This document shows positions 1 to 3,993 of a stretch of 5,433 nt of DNA, one piece after another. The notes below the pieces were generated by a model. That model saw nothing but the letters and a program-made list of their open reading frames with translations, had not been told where the DNA came from and searched no databases. Numbering within the stretch: position 1 is the first letter of the stretch; each line of letters begins with the position of its first letter. The stretch is from Spirochaetaceae bacterium. Lineage in GTDB: Bacteria; Spirochaetota; Spirochaetia; Treponematales; Breznakiellaceae. The position numbers and the translations under genes were made by a program. The stretch is from NCBI GenBank assembly GCA_031280115.1, contig JAITHF010000126.1, positions 1-5,433 of the forward strand. Reading direction: 5' to 3'.

Positions 1-2
1 CC

Positions 3-173
3 GGAAATACCAAGAAAATAGATTTTATTTACTTAAAACATTGGGATTTAATGTGGAACAGCAGAAGCGAGCGTGAAAAGAAGGTGAAATGTTATGAAAG
101 TCTCTTACCCGGAAACAAAGAGGGAATAGCTTATCTGTGGGAGGACGAAAAGGTGGAAATCACCAATGACTGA
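3..173 (+). CDS. C-terminal end of an unrecognised protein (partial)
   Basis: A reading frame is open from the left edge of the window to a TGA at 171-173 and gives 56 residues. Its start lies outside the window; the only internal ATG (51) has no Shine-Dalgarno sequence. The visible tail is hydrophilic and charged, with a cluster of R, E and K in the middle and an acidic end (LWEDEKVEITND). It has no membrane segment, and I recognise no family. Its base composition is much more AT-rich than that of the genes to the right. A GC hairpin about 20 bp past the stop is consistent with a gene end. A frame of this length can arise by chance in AT-rich DNA, and another frame (2-76) is also open here, so confidence is moderate to low. 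Confidence 0.4.
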   Translation, partial: GNTKKIDFIYLKHWDLMWNSRSEREKKVKCYESLLPGNKEGIAYLWEDEKVEITND

Positions 174-192
174 AATGCCGGCACATAATTTT

Positions 193-216
193 GCGCCCAG
201 GGCGGGCGCGGTTTAA
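193..216 (+). terminator. Possible terminator of the upstream partial gene
   Basis: GCGCCC (193-198) pairs perfectly with GGGCGC (204-209) across a 5-nt loop and is followed by GGTTTAAA. It begins 20 bp after the TGA at 171-173 and ends before the tRNA promoter, where a terminator would be expected. The T tract is short, so termination may be weak. Confidence 0.35.
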
Positions 217-229
217 ATCGCCTTTACGG

Positions 230-258
230 TTGACTTTTAGGGAAATAATCTTTATCAT
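230..258 (+). promoter_or_regulatory. Sigma70-type promoter of the tRNA-Leu gene
   Basis: TTGACT (230-235) and TATCAT (253-258) each match the -35 and -10 consensus at five of six positions and are separated by 17 bp. The predicted start of transcription, around 265, is only a few bases before the mature tRNA 5' end at 269, so the primary transcript would have a very short leader for RNase P to remove. Confidence 0.75.
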
Positions 259-268
259 AAATATATCC

Positions 269-350
269 GCCCAGATGGTGGAATTGGCAGACACGCCAGT
301 TTCAGGTACTGGTGCCGCGAGGCTTGGGGGTTCAAGTCCCCCTCTGGGCA
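269..350 (+). tRNA. tRNA-Leu (anticodon CAG)
   Basis: This is a complete class II tRNA of 82 nt that reads CUG leucine codons. The acceptor stem GCCCAGA (269-275) pairs with TCTGGGC (343-349), and the discriminator base is A350. The anticodon arm is CCAGT / TTCAGGT / ACTGG (296-312) with anticodon CAG at 303-305. The long variable arm typical of Leu/Ser tRNAs is GCC-GCGA-GGC (314-323). The T arm is GGGGG-TTCAAGT-CCCCC (326-342). CCA is not encoded (ATT follows), so it must be added after transcription. A strong promoter lies just upstream. No clear terminator follows; the downstream DNA, which leads to an integrase gene, may have replaced the original flank. Confidence 0.97.
326..350 (+). other. 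Presumed integrase attachment site (tRNA 3' end)
   Basis: Tyrosine integrases commonly recombine at the T arm and acceptor end of tRNA genes and leave the tRNA intact beside int. The integrase here begins 137 bp downstream in the same direction, so the T arm to discriminator base is the likely attachment core. This rests on position only: I could not find a second copy of this sequence in the window, so neither the core nor its limits can be fixed. Confidence 0.4.
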
Positions 351-409
351 ATTCCTTATAACATAAAGCATTACCCGCGTTTTTACGATTTCTGATTATT
401 CTGTATTTT

Positions 410-445
410 TTGAACTGTACATAAACTGGACATTATCAATATAAT
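410..445 (+). promoter_or_regulatory. Candidate promoter region of the integrase gene
   Basis: A perfect TATAAT lies at 440-445, 42 bp before the integrase ATG, but no good -35 element is found 16-18 bp upstream of it. A TTGAAC at 410-415 is 24 bp away, which is too far, though it is 18 bp from a poorer alternative -10, TATCAA, at 434-439. The promoter may therefore be weak or depend on an activator. The perfect -10 overlaps a 9-bp tandem repeat (444-461) that could be an operator. Confidence 0.4.
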
Positions 446-461
446 GAGTAACATGAGTAAC
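444..461 (+). repeat. Perfect 9-bp tandem repeat at the integrase promoter
   Basis: ATGAGTAAC occurs twice back to back (444-452, 453-461). It starts inside the -10 candidate and lies 26 bp before the integrase ATG, a typical place for an operator or an arm-type recombinase site. The first ATG also opens a 35-codon frame (444-551) that overlaps the integrase start out of frame. Confidence 0.6.
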
Positions 462-487
462 AGCAATCAAAAAACAGGAGTATCCCC

Positions 488-1699
488 ATGCCAAAGATCC
501 CAAAACCGTATATCGTGGAAAAAAGAGCGGGCTACGCCACCTACCGGCTGAGTATCTCCATAAGTTCCGGCCTTCCCCGGAGGGTATGCGCTGAATGGCG
601 GCGGAAGAGTTTTAAGAACTTTCCCGACGAGCTCGGTATGTACCGCTGCCCCCGGAACAAAGGCGAAGCGGAACGGGCGGCGTTGGCGCTTATCCAGCAC
701 CTCAAAAAACAACTCGAACAGCCAGACCCTGCCGCCGCAGGGCCGCTCCGCCAGTATCTGGCAGAATATGTGGCCGGCTTCTGGACTCAGGACAGCCGCT
801 ATGCCAAAGAACGCGCCCTGGTCAAGAAAAAGCCCTTGTCCGCCGCGTACATCAAGCTGAACCGCGACGACGTTGCCCGCCATATCGCCCCCTTCCCGCC
901 GTTTCAGAACCTGCGCGTACAGGGCCTCAAGCCGGGGATTATTAGGGAGTGGATGATCTATCTGGCTGAAAAGGGGCTTTCAGGCAGGCGTATCAACTCG
1001 GTGCTTGGGGCCATGCGGGTCGCGGTCAGGGACATAGCCGCGGTAGAAGACCTTGACTGGGACCCGTTCAAAAAGATCAAAAACGCGCCGGAAGTGCTTA
1101 AAGAGAAGGGCGTCCTTACGGCGGATGAAGTATCCAGAGTGGCGGACGGGCCGGTACAAAACCCCGCCTCCCGCCTTGCGGTTCTTCTAGGCGTGTTCTG
1201 CGGTATGCGCCGCGGGGAAGCCCGCGGGCTCCAGTGGGAAGACATCAAGGACGGCGTTATACATCTATGCCATAACTGGCATGATTTGGAGGGTATCAAA
1301 GCGCCGAAGTGGGGGAGCGGCCGGATCGTTCCGGTTCCCGCTCTGGTACAAGAAGTTTTGCCGCTGGTTCGCGGCAGGGGGGAGACGCGGTTTGTCTTGG
1401 AAAGCCCTCAGTATGCGGGAAGGCCGGTGAGCAACAACTTCTTTCGGGACGCTTTACGAAAGGAGCTTGCCGCGGCGGGCATACCCGAGTCAGAACAGCG
1501 GCGGCGTAATATCTCGTTTCATAGTTTGCGGCATACGTTTGTTACCCTTGGGCGTTTAGCAGGCATATCGGATTTTGAGATGCAGGCTTTGGCCGGACAT
1601 AAAGGCCCGGCCATGATGAACCGTTACAGCCACGCGGAACAGGCTATGGATCTGGCCGCGGCAAAGAAGAAGCTAGACAGCCTCCGGCTGTTTCAGTGA
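488..1699 (+). CDS. Tyrosine recombinase (phage-type integrase)
   Basis: This 403-residue protein is a site-specific recombinase that breaks and rejoins DNA through a tyrosine-phosphate link, used by prophages and integrative elements to enter and leave tRNA genes. All catalytic positions are visible: Arg241 (CGMRRGEARGLQW), a beta-hairpin lysine, Lys274 or Lys271 (KAPKWGSGRIVPV), His345 and Arg348 (FHSLRHTF), His371 (LAGHKG) and nucleophile Tyr380 (NRYSH). Residues about 1-75 look like a basic arm-binding domain, 85-185 like the SAM-like core-binding domain, and 205-395 form the catalytic domain. Length is normal for the family. The start is supported by AGGAG (476-480), 7 nt before ATG. It lies next to tRNA-Leu in the same direction. 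The last codons, encoding DSLRLFQ, fall in a short palindromic repeat. Base composition resembles alaA rather than AT-rich mobile DNA. The family call is secure; present activity is unknown. Confidence 0.95.
   Translation: MPKIPKPYIVEKRAGYATYRLSISISSGLPRRVCAEWRRKSFKNFPDELGMYRCPRNKGEAERAALALIQHLKKQLEQPDPAAAGPLRQYLAEYVAGFWTQDSRYAKERALVKKKPLSAAYIKLNRDDVARHIAPFPPFQNLRVQGLKPGIIREWMIYLAEKGLSGRRINSVLGAMRVAVRDIAAVEDLDWDPFKKIKNAPEVLKEKGVLTADEVSRVADGPVQNPASRLAVLLGVFCGMRRGEARGLQWEDIKDGVIHLCHNWHDLEGIKAPKWGSGRIVPVPALVQEVLPLVRGRGETRFVLESPQYAGRPVSNNFFRDALRKELAAAGIPESEQRRRNISFHSLRHTFVTLGRLAGISDFEMQALAGHKGPAMMNRYSHAEQAMDLAAAKKKLDSLRLFQ
1677..1691. repeat. CAGCC-TYC-GGCTG hairpin repeat, copy 1 (inside integrase end)
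   Basis: ACAGCC-TCC-GGCTGT is a perfect 6-bp stem with a 3-nt loop. It encodes residues near the integrase C-terminus and is followed by TTTCAG before the TGA. The same 15 bases recur at the end of recR (3979-3993), with the flanking TGAAAC matching in inverted orientation. It could act as a weak terminator or as a mobile palindrome. Confidence 0.7.
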
Positions 1700-1705
1700 C
1701 TCAAG

Positions 1706-1720
1706 GCAGCCTTCGGCTGC
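1706..1720. repeat. CAGCC-TYC-GGCTG hairpin repeat, copy 2
   Basis: GCAGCC-TTC-GGCTGC forms a perfect 6-bp stem, 6 bp after the integrase stop. The TTC loop matches the copy at 3669-3681. It is preceded by GTGACTCAAGG (1697-1707), which also occurs at 3143-3153 in the repeat island, so this spot carries more than one island module. No T tract follows, so it is a poor intrinsic terminator. Confidence 0.65.
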
Positions 1721-1728
1721 GCAGGGGG

Positions 1729-1756
1729 TTACTTTAAAATGGGCGGATGGTATTAT
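1729..1756 (+). promoter_or_regulatory. Weak candidate promoter of alaA
   Basis: TATTAT at 1751-1756 resembles a -10 box, with only a poor -35 (TTACTT, 1729-1734; 16-bp spacing). If used, transcription would begin at about the alaA ATG (1764), giving a leaderless or nearly leaderless mRNA. A second possible -10, TAAAAT (1735-1740), has no recognisable -35. Read-through from the integrase gene is another possibility. Confidence 0.25.
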
Positions 1757-1763
1757 AGGCCGG

Positions 1764-2978
1764 ATGAGATCTTTTGAAAAATCCATAAAACTAAACGATG
1801 TCTGCTATGATATTCGCGGGCCTGTACTCAAAGAAGCAAAACACCTGGAAGCCCAAGGCTTTCAGGTCCTGAAATTGAACATCGGCAATCCGGCGGCCTT
1901 CGGCTTCAACGCGCCGGACGAAATCATCCACGATATAATTATCAACCTGCGGAACGCCCAGGGCTACTGCGATTCCCAGGGGCTTTTCGCGGCCCGGAAA
2001 GCGGTGATGCACGACTTCCAGTCAAAAGGCGTTATGGATGTGGGTATAGACGACATCTTCATCGGCAACGGCGTAAGCGAACTTATTATGATCGCCATGC
2101 AGGGGCTTCTTGACTCAGGCGACGAGGTGCTGGTGCCTATGCCGGACTACCCTCTGTGGACCGCGGCGGTTACGCTTGCAGGCGGAAAGGCCGTTCACTA
2201 CCTCTGCGACGAGGGCGCCGCCTGGAATCCGGATACCGCGGATATTGCCGCCAAGATAACCGGCAGCACCAAAGCGGTTGTGGTGATAAACCCTAACAAC
2301 CCCACCGGCGCGGTGTATGACCGGGCTGTCCTTGAAGATATCGCGGGCATTGCGCAAGCGAACGGCCTCATTATTTACGCCGACGAGATCTATGACCGCA
2401 TTGTGTATGACGGCGCGGCCCATACGCCTATGGCATCTCTGGCGCCGGATATACTGACGGTTACGTTTAACGGGCTTTCCAAGGCGTACCGGTCCGCCGG
2501 GTTCCGGGCGGGCTGGATGGCGCTCTCCGGCAGCAAGAAGGGCGCCGCCGGCTATATCGAGGGGCTGGAGATGCTTTCCAATATGCGTATCTGTTCCAAC
2601 GTGCCGGCCCAGTTTGGTATTCAGACCGCTCTGGGCGGCTACCAGAGCATTACCGAGCTCATACTGCCGGGAGGCCGCCTGACTGAACAGCGGGACGCGG
2701 CGGTGCGGCTTATTAACGGCATTCCGGGGCTTTCAGTGGTGCCGCCCAAAGGCGCGCTGTACTGTTTCCCGCGGATTGACGCTGAGCGTTTTAACATAAC
2801 CTGCGATGAACGGTTTGTGATAGATTTATTGCGGGAACAGAAATTGCTTGTGGTGCACGGCATGGGGTTTAACTGGAAGAAGCCGGATCATTTCCGGGTC
2901 GTGTTTCTGCCGGACAAGGAGACTCTCACTGACGCGCTGCGCCGGCTGGGTCATTTTTTGGAGCATTACCGGCAGTAG
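1764..2978 (+). CDS. alaA: Alanine aminotransferase (glutamate-pyruvate), AlaA type
   Basis: A cytoplasmic PLP enzyme of 404 residues (E. coli AlaA is about 405) that transfers the amino group of glutamate to pyruvate to give alanine and 2-oxoglutarate. It is a fold type I class I/II aminotransferase. Visible family residues are Asn179 in NPNNPTG (176-182), Asp207 and Tyr210 in ADEIY, Lys240 (GLSKAYR, the Schiff-base lysine), Arg248 in FRAGW and Arg378 (HFRVV), which binds the substrate carboxylate. Long stretches match E. coli AlaA as I recall it: VCYDIRGPVLKEAK near the start, LKLNIGNPAAFGF, AQGYCDSQGL, PDYPLWTAAV and GYIEGLEML. The N-terminus aligns from residue 1, which fixes the ATG at 1764 although its ribosome site is poor (AGG 4 nt upstream). 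It follows the integrase by 64 bp on the same strand but is a housekeeping gene, so the pair is probably accidental. The protein is intact. Confidence 0.93.
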   Translation: MRSFEKSIKLNDVCYDIRGPVLKEAKHLEAQGFQVLKLNIGNPAAFGFNAPDEIIHDIIINLRNAQGYCDSQGLFAARKAVMHDFQSKGVMDVGIDDIFIGNGVSELIMIAMQGLLDSGDEVLVPMPDYPLWTAAVTLAGGKAVHYLCDEGAAWNPDTADIAAKITGSTKAVVVINPNNPTGAVYDRAVLEDIAGIAQANGLIIYADEIYDRIVYDGAAHTPMASLAPDILTVTFNGLSKAYRSAGFRAGWMALSGSKKGAAGYIEGLEMLSNMRICSNVPAQFGIQTALGGYQSITELILPGGRLTEQRDAAVRLINGIPGLSVVPPKGALYCFPRIDAERFNITCDERFVIDLLREQKLLVVHGMGFNWKKPDHFRVVFLPDKETLTDALRRLGHFLEHYRQ

Positions 2979-3008
2979 CCGCCGGGCGCCGGGCATTAAA
3001 GGGTTTTT

Positions 3009-3060
3009 AAAAAAAAGAAAGGCAGCGTGCCTGGACGTCGATACGCACACTGCCTGCCGT
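3009..3060. terminator. Hairpin terminator, strongest on the minus strand
   Basis: GGCAGCGTGC (3021-3030) pairs with GCACACTGCC (3045-3054), ten pairs with one mismatch, around a 14-nt loop containing GACGTC. Read on the minus strand the stem is followed at once by TTTCTTTTTTTT (3020 to 3009), a classic intrinsic terminator. On the plus strand TGCCGTTTT follows, a weaker tail that could still end alaA, whose stop is 43 bp upstream. A two-way terminator fits the convergent gene arrangement. Confidence 0.6.
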
Positions 3061-3124
3061 TTTAGGTTTTCCCTCCCAATACTTATTATATCGGCTCCTT
3101 ATTTTTTGACTTTACAATTTTTTT

Positions 3125-3141
3125 CCCCCTGCGGGGGATTC
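3125..3141. repeat. CCCCC-TGC-GGGGG hairpin, left copy
   Basis: CCCCC-TGC-GGGGG followed by ATTC; all 17 bases recur exactly in inverted orientation at 3863-3879. It is preceded by a T-rich run. Just after it comes GTGACTCAAGG (3143-3153), shared with the integrase stop region. Confidence 0.65.
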
Positions 3142-3188
3142 TGTGACTCAAGGTACGGCAGGCCGGGTTTCTGGTGCAGGGCTCGCAT

Positions 3189-3259
3189 GAAGCGGCGCCT
3201 CAGCGGACGCCGCAGGCGAAAGGGCGCAGCGCAGGAAGCCTTTAGCGGGGGTTTGGGGG
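3189..3259 (+). repeat. GC-rich repeat module, left copy
   Basis: Bases 3189-3238 match the reverse complement of 3880-3929 at 48 of 50 positions. The next ~20 bases continue with weaker similarity, and GGGGGTTTGGGGG (3247-3259) is the exact reverse complement of 3744-3756. The module is internally palindromic (GGCGCC, GCGGACGCCGC). It has no coding signal. Confidence 0.8.
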
Positions 3260-3273
3260 AACTGGTTCCCCCA
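3254..3273. repeat. Perfect 9-bp-arm palindrome
   Basis: TGGGGGAAC-TG-GTTCCCCCA is a perfect inverted repeat with a 2-bp centre. No T tract follows on either strand, so it is not a normal terminator. It could extrude as a cruciform or bind a dimeric protein. It overlaps the end of the left GC-rich module. Confidence 0.6.
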
Positions 3274-3279
3274 TAAACT

Positions 3280-3312
3280 CTTCAAAGAGGCGCGAAAGCG
3301 CCGATAATTTTT
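3280..3312 (+). terminator. GAAA-loop hairpin before the 21-bp array
   Basis: GGCGC-GAAA-GCGCC (3289-3302), a stable tetraloop hairpin, is followed by GATAATTTTTAA, so it could stop rightward transcription. The block from CTTCAAAGAGG to GATAATT recurs inverted at 3571-3598 with a few changes, so the array lies between two inward-facing hairpins. Confidence 0.45.
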
Positions 3313-3336
3313 AATATAACAACAAAGCATGGCAGG

Positions 3337-3348
3337 AAAACCGGTTTT
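3337..3348. repeat. Palindrome AAAACCGGTTTT beside the array
   Basis: A perfect 12-bp palindrome two bases before the first 21-bp unit. Its core ACCGGT combines the half-sites CCGGT and ACCGG of the array units, so it may be a diverged or ancestral form of the repeated site. Confidence 0.5.
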
Positions 3349-3349
3349 T

Positions 3350-3533
3350 CCGGTGAACCGGATAAGTTTGCCGGTGAACCGGACAAGTTTGCCGGTGAAC
3401 CGAATAAGTTTGCCGGTGAACCGGACAAGTTTGCCGGTGAACCGGATAAGTTTGCCGGTGAACCGGACAAGTTTGCCGGTGAACCGGATAAGTTTGCCGG
3501 TGAACCGAATAAGTTTGCCGGTGAACCGGATAA
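3350..3533. repeat. Tandem array: 8 full and 1 partial 21-bp units
   Basis: Each unit begins with CCGGTGAACCGG, a near-palindrome (CCGGT and ACCGG around GA), and continues with an AYAAGTTTG-like tail. Units start at 3350, 3371, 3392, 3413, 3434, 3455, 3476, 3497 and 3518, with no spacers and no length change. Only two positions vary: units 2, 4 and 6 have GGAC; units 3 and 8 have GAAT; the rest have GGAT. The 21-bp period equals about two turns of DNA, so all sites face the same side. It also equals seven codons, which keeps several frames open on both strands: PVNR(I/T)SL repeats on plus, NL(S/F)GSPA on minus. I see no ribosome site before the plus-strand ATG (3329), so a binding-site array is more likely than a gene. 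Confidence 0.9.
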
Positions 3534-3570
3534 ACTATCCTGCCCCCGTATAAATCATTAGTATATAACG

Positions 3571-3598
3571 AATTATCGGCGCCGCGCGCCTCTTGAAG
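3571..3598 (-). repeat. Inverted partner of the 3280-3309 hairpin block
   Basis: Read on the minus strand, this is CTTCAAGAGGCGCG then CGGCGCCGATAATT, nearly the same as 3280-3309. GGCGC-CGC-GCGCC (3578-3590) forms a hairpin that points toward the array and could stop leftward transcription, although its T tract is poorer than that of the left partner. Confidence 0.55.
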
Positions 3599-3622
3599 AG
3601 GATGTGGAGGGCTTTTTTACCG

Positions 3623-3639
3623 GCGCTTCATGGTTCGCG
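3623..3639 (+). repeat. Direct repeat GCGCTTCATGKTTCGCG, copy 1
   Basis: These 17 bases recur at 3685-3701 with one difference (G for T at the K position). GTTCGC at 3633-3638 can also pair with GCGAAC at 3649-3654, so the copy sits in a small hairpin. Confidence 0.55.
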
Positions 3640-3668
3640 TATTCTTTTGCGAACTTCCCGTAAGGGAA

Positions 3669-3681
3669 CAGCCTTCGGCTG
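3669..3681. repeat. CAGCC-TYC-GGCTG hairpin repeat, copy 3
   Basis: CAGCC-TTC-GGCTG, 5-bp stem with the same TTC loop as copy 2. It follows a small TTCCC-GTAA-GGGAA hairpin (3655-3668) and precedes the second GCGCTTCATG copy. Confidence 0.6.
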
Positions 3682-3684
3682 CCT

Positions 3685-3701
3685 GCGCTTCATGTTTCGC
3701 G
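3685..3701 (+). repeat. Direct repeat GCGCTTCATGKTTCGCG, copy 2
   Basis: One mismatch to 3623-3639, 62 bp downstream in the same orientation. Part of the right-hand half of the repeat island. Confidence 0.55.
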
Positions 3702-3730
3702 GCTCATAGCGCAAACCACGGCTGCTGAAA

Positions 3731-3743
3731 CAGCCTCCGGCTG
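3731..3743. repeat. CAGCC-TYC-GGCTG hairpin repeat, copy 4
   Basis: CAGCC-TCC-GGCTG, preceded by TGAAA exactly as in the copy at the end of recR, and followed by CCCCCAAACCCCC (3744-3756), the inverted form of the G5-TTT-G5 motif at 3247-3259. Confidence 0.65.
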
Positions 3744-3764
3744 CCCCCAAACCCCCAACCAACG

Positions 3765-3860
3765 GCTTCCTGCGTTGAGCCAGTGCGCCTGCGAATTCCG
3801 TTTTGGCGCATCTTGCCGGGTTGTGACTAAAATTGCGAACCCCCTCGCAACAAGAAGCAC
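3765..3860 (+). repeat. ~95-bp direct duplication, copy 1 (diverged 5' half)
   Basis: Aligns with 3879-3973. The last 43 bases (3818-3860) are identical to 3931-3973; the first half, beginning GCTTCCTGCG, shows many substitutions. The first half is also an inverted, decayed copy of the left GC-rich module at 3189-3259. Confidence 0.75.
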
Positions 3861-3862
3861 GT

Positions 3863-3879
3863 GAATCCCCCGCAGGGGG
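3863..3879. repeat. CCCCC-GCA-GGGGG hairpin, right copy
   Basis: Exact reverse complement of 3125-3141. It lies directly between the two copies of the ~95-bp duplication and touches the right copy of the GC-rich module. Confidence 0.65.
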
Positions 3880-3973
3880 CTTCCTGCGCTGCGCCCGTGC
3901 GCCTGCGGCGTCCGCTGAGGCGCCGCTTCTGGGTTGTGACTAAAATTGCGAACCCCCTCGCAACAAGAAGCAC
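3879..3973 (+). repeat. ~95-bp direct duplication, copy 2
   Basis: Its first part (3880-3929) is the inverted partner of 3189-3238 (48 of 50 bases), and its last 43 bases (3931-3973) are identical to 3818-3860. It ends 19 bp before the recR stop codon. The identical half beside a diverged half suggests recent duplication or gene conversion of the 43-bp core. Confidence 0.8.
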
Positions 3974-3978
3974 TTGAA

Positions 3979-3993
3979 ACAGCCTCCGGCTGT
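3979..3993. repeat. CAGCC-TYC-GGCTG hairpin repeat, copy 5 (at recR stop)
   Basis: ACAGCC-TCC-GGCTGT, a perfect 6-bp stem identical to copy 1. It overlaps the last base of the recR stop codon. Read in the recR direction it is followed by TTTCAAG, so it may act as a weak terminator for the dnaX-ybaB-recR transcript. Confidence 0.65.

Larger units (their letters stand above)
2979..3992. other. Gene-free repeat island between convergent alaA and recR
   Basis: I find no convincing gene in this ~1 kb. It is built from short modules present two or more times: a 21-bp tandem array, GC-rich inverted copies on both flanks, a ~95-bp direct duplication, palindromic hairpins and a G5-TTT-G5 motif. Neighbouring genes both end here, so it is a tolerant place for repeats to collect. 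The order of modules on the right is not a simple mirror of the left, which suggests several separate insertions or duplications rather than one element. Confidence 0.75.

Noticed and set aside
160..351. 63-codon minus-strand frame across the tRNA
   Set aside because: It covers the tRNA gene and its promoter on the opposite strand; shared residues only reflect the tRNA sequence.
467..883. 138-codon minus-strand frame opposite the integrase
   Set aside because: It lies antisense to a well-supported integrase, has no family resemblance, and is explained by the GC-rich codons of the sense gene.
1741..1757. tRNA-like fragment (GGATGGT) after the integrase as a possible second att site
   Set aside because: Only about six or seven bases match the tRNA, and they match its 5' end, not the 3' end expected for an attachment core.
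3247..3259. G-quadruplex at GGGGGTTTGGGGG
   Set aside because: Only two long G runs are close together, so a normal four-run intramolecular quadruplex is not supported.
2848..3276. 142-codon plus-strand frame overlapping the alaA end
   Set aside because: Its first third is alaA read out of frame and the remainder crosses the hairpin and the inverted repeats; the composition is not protein-like.
3350..3533. CRISPR array
   Set aside because: The 21-bp units are contiguous with no unique spacers, and there are no cas genes.
3329..3553. 74-codon plus-strand frame of PVNR(I/T)SL repeats
   Set aside because: It exists because the repeat length is a multiple of three; a minus-strand frame (NLSGSPA repeats) is open for the same reason. 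There is no ribosome site before ATG 3329 and no recognisable domain.
3125..3993. Integron attC sites or a retron/group II intron in the repeat island
   Set aside because: No paired attC core sites, no reverse transcriptase and no intron domain V signature are visible; the similarity is limited to general hairpin content.
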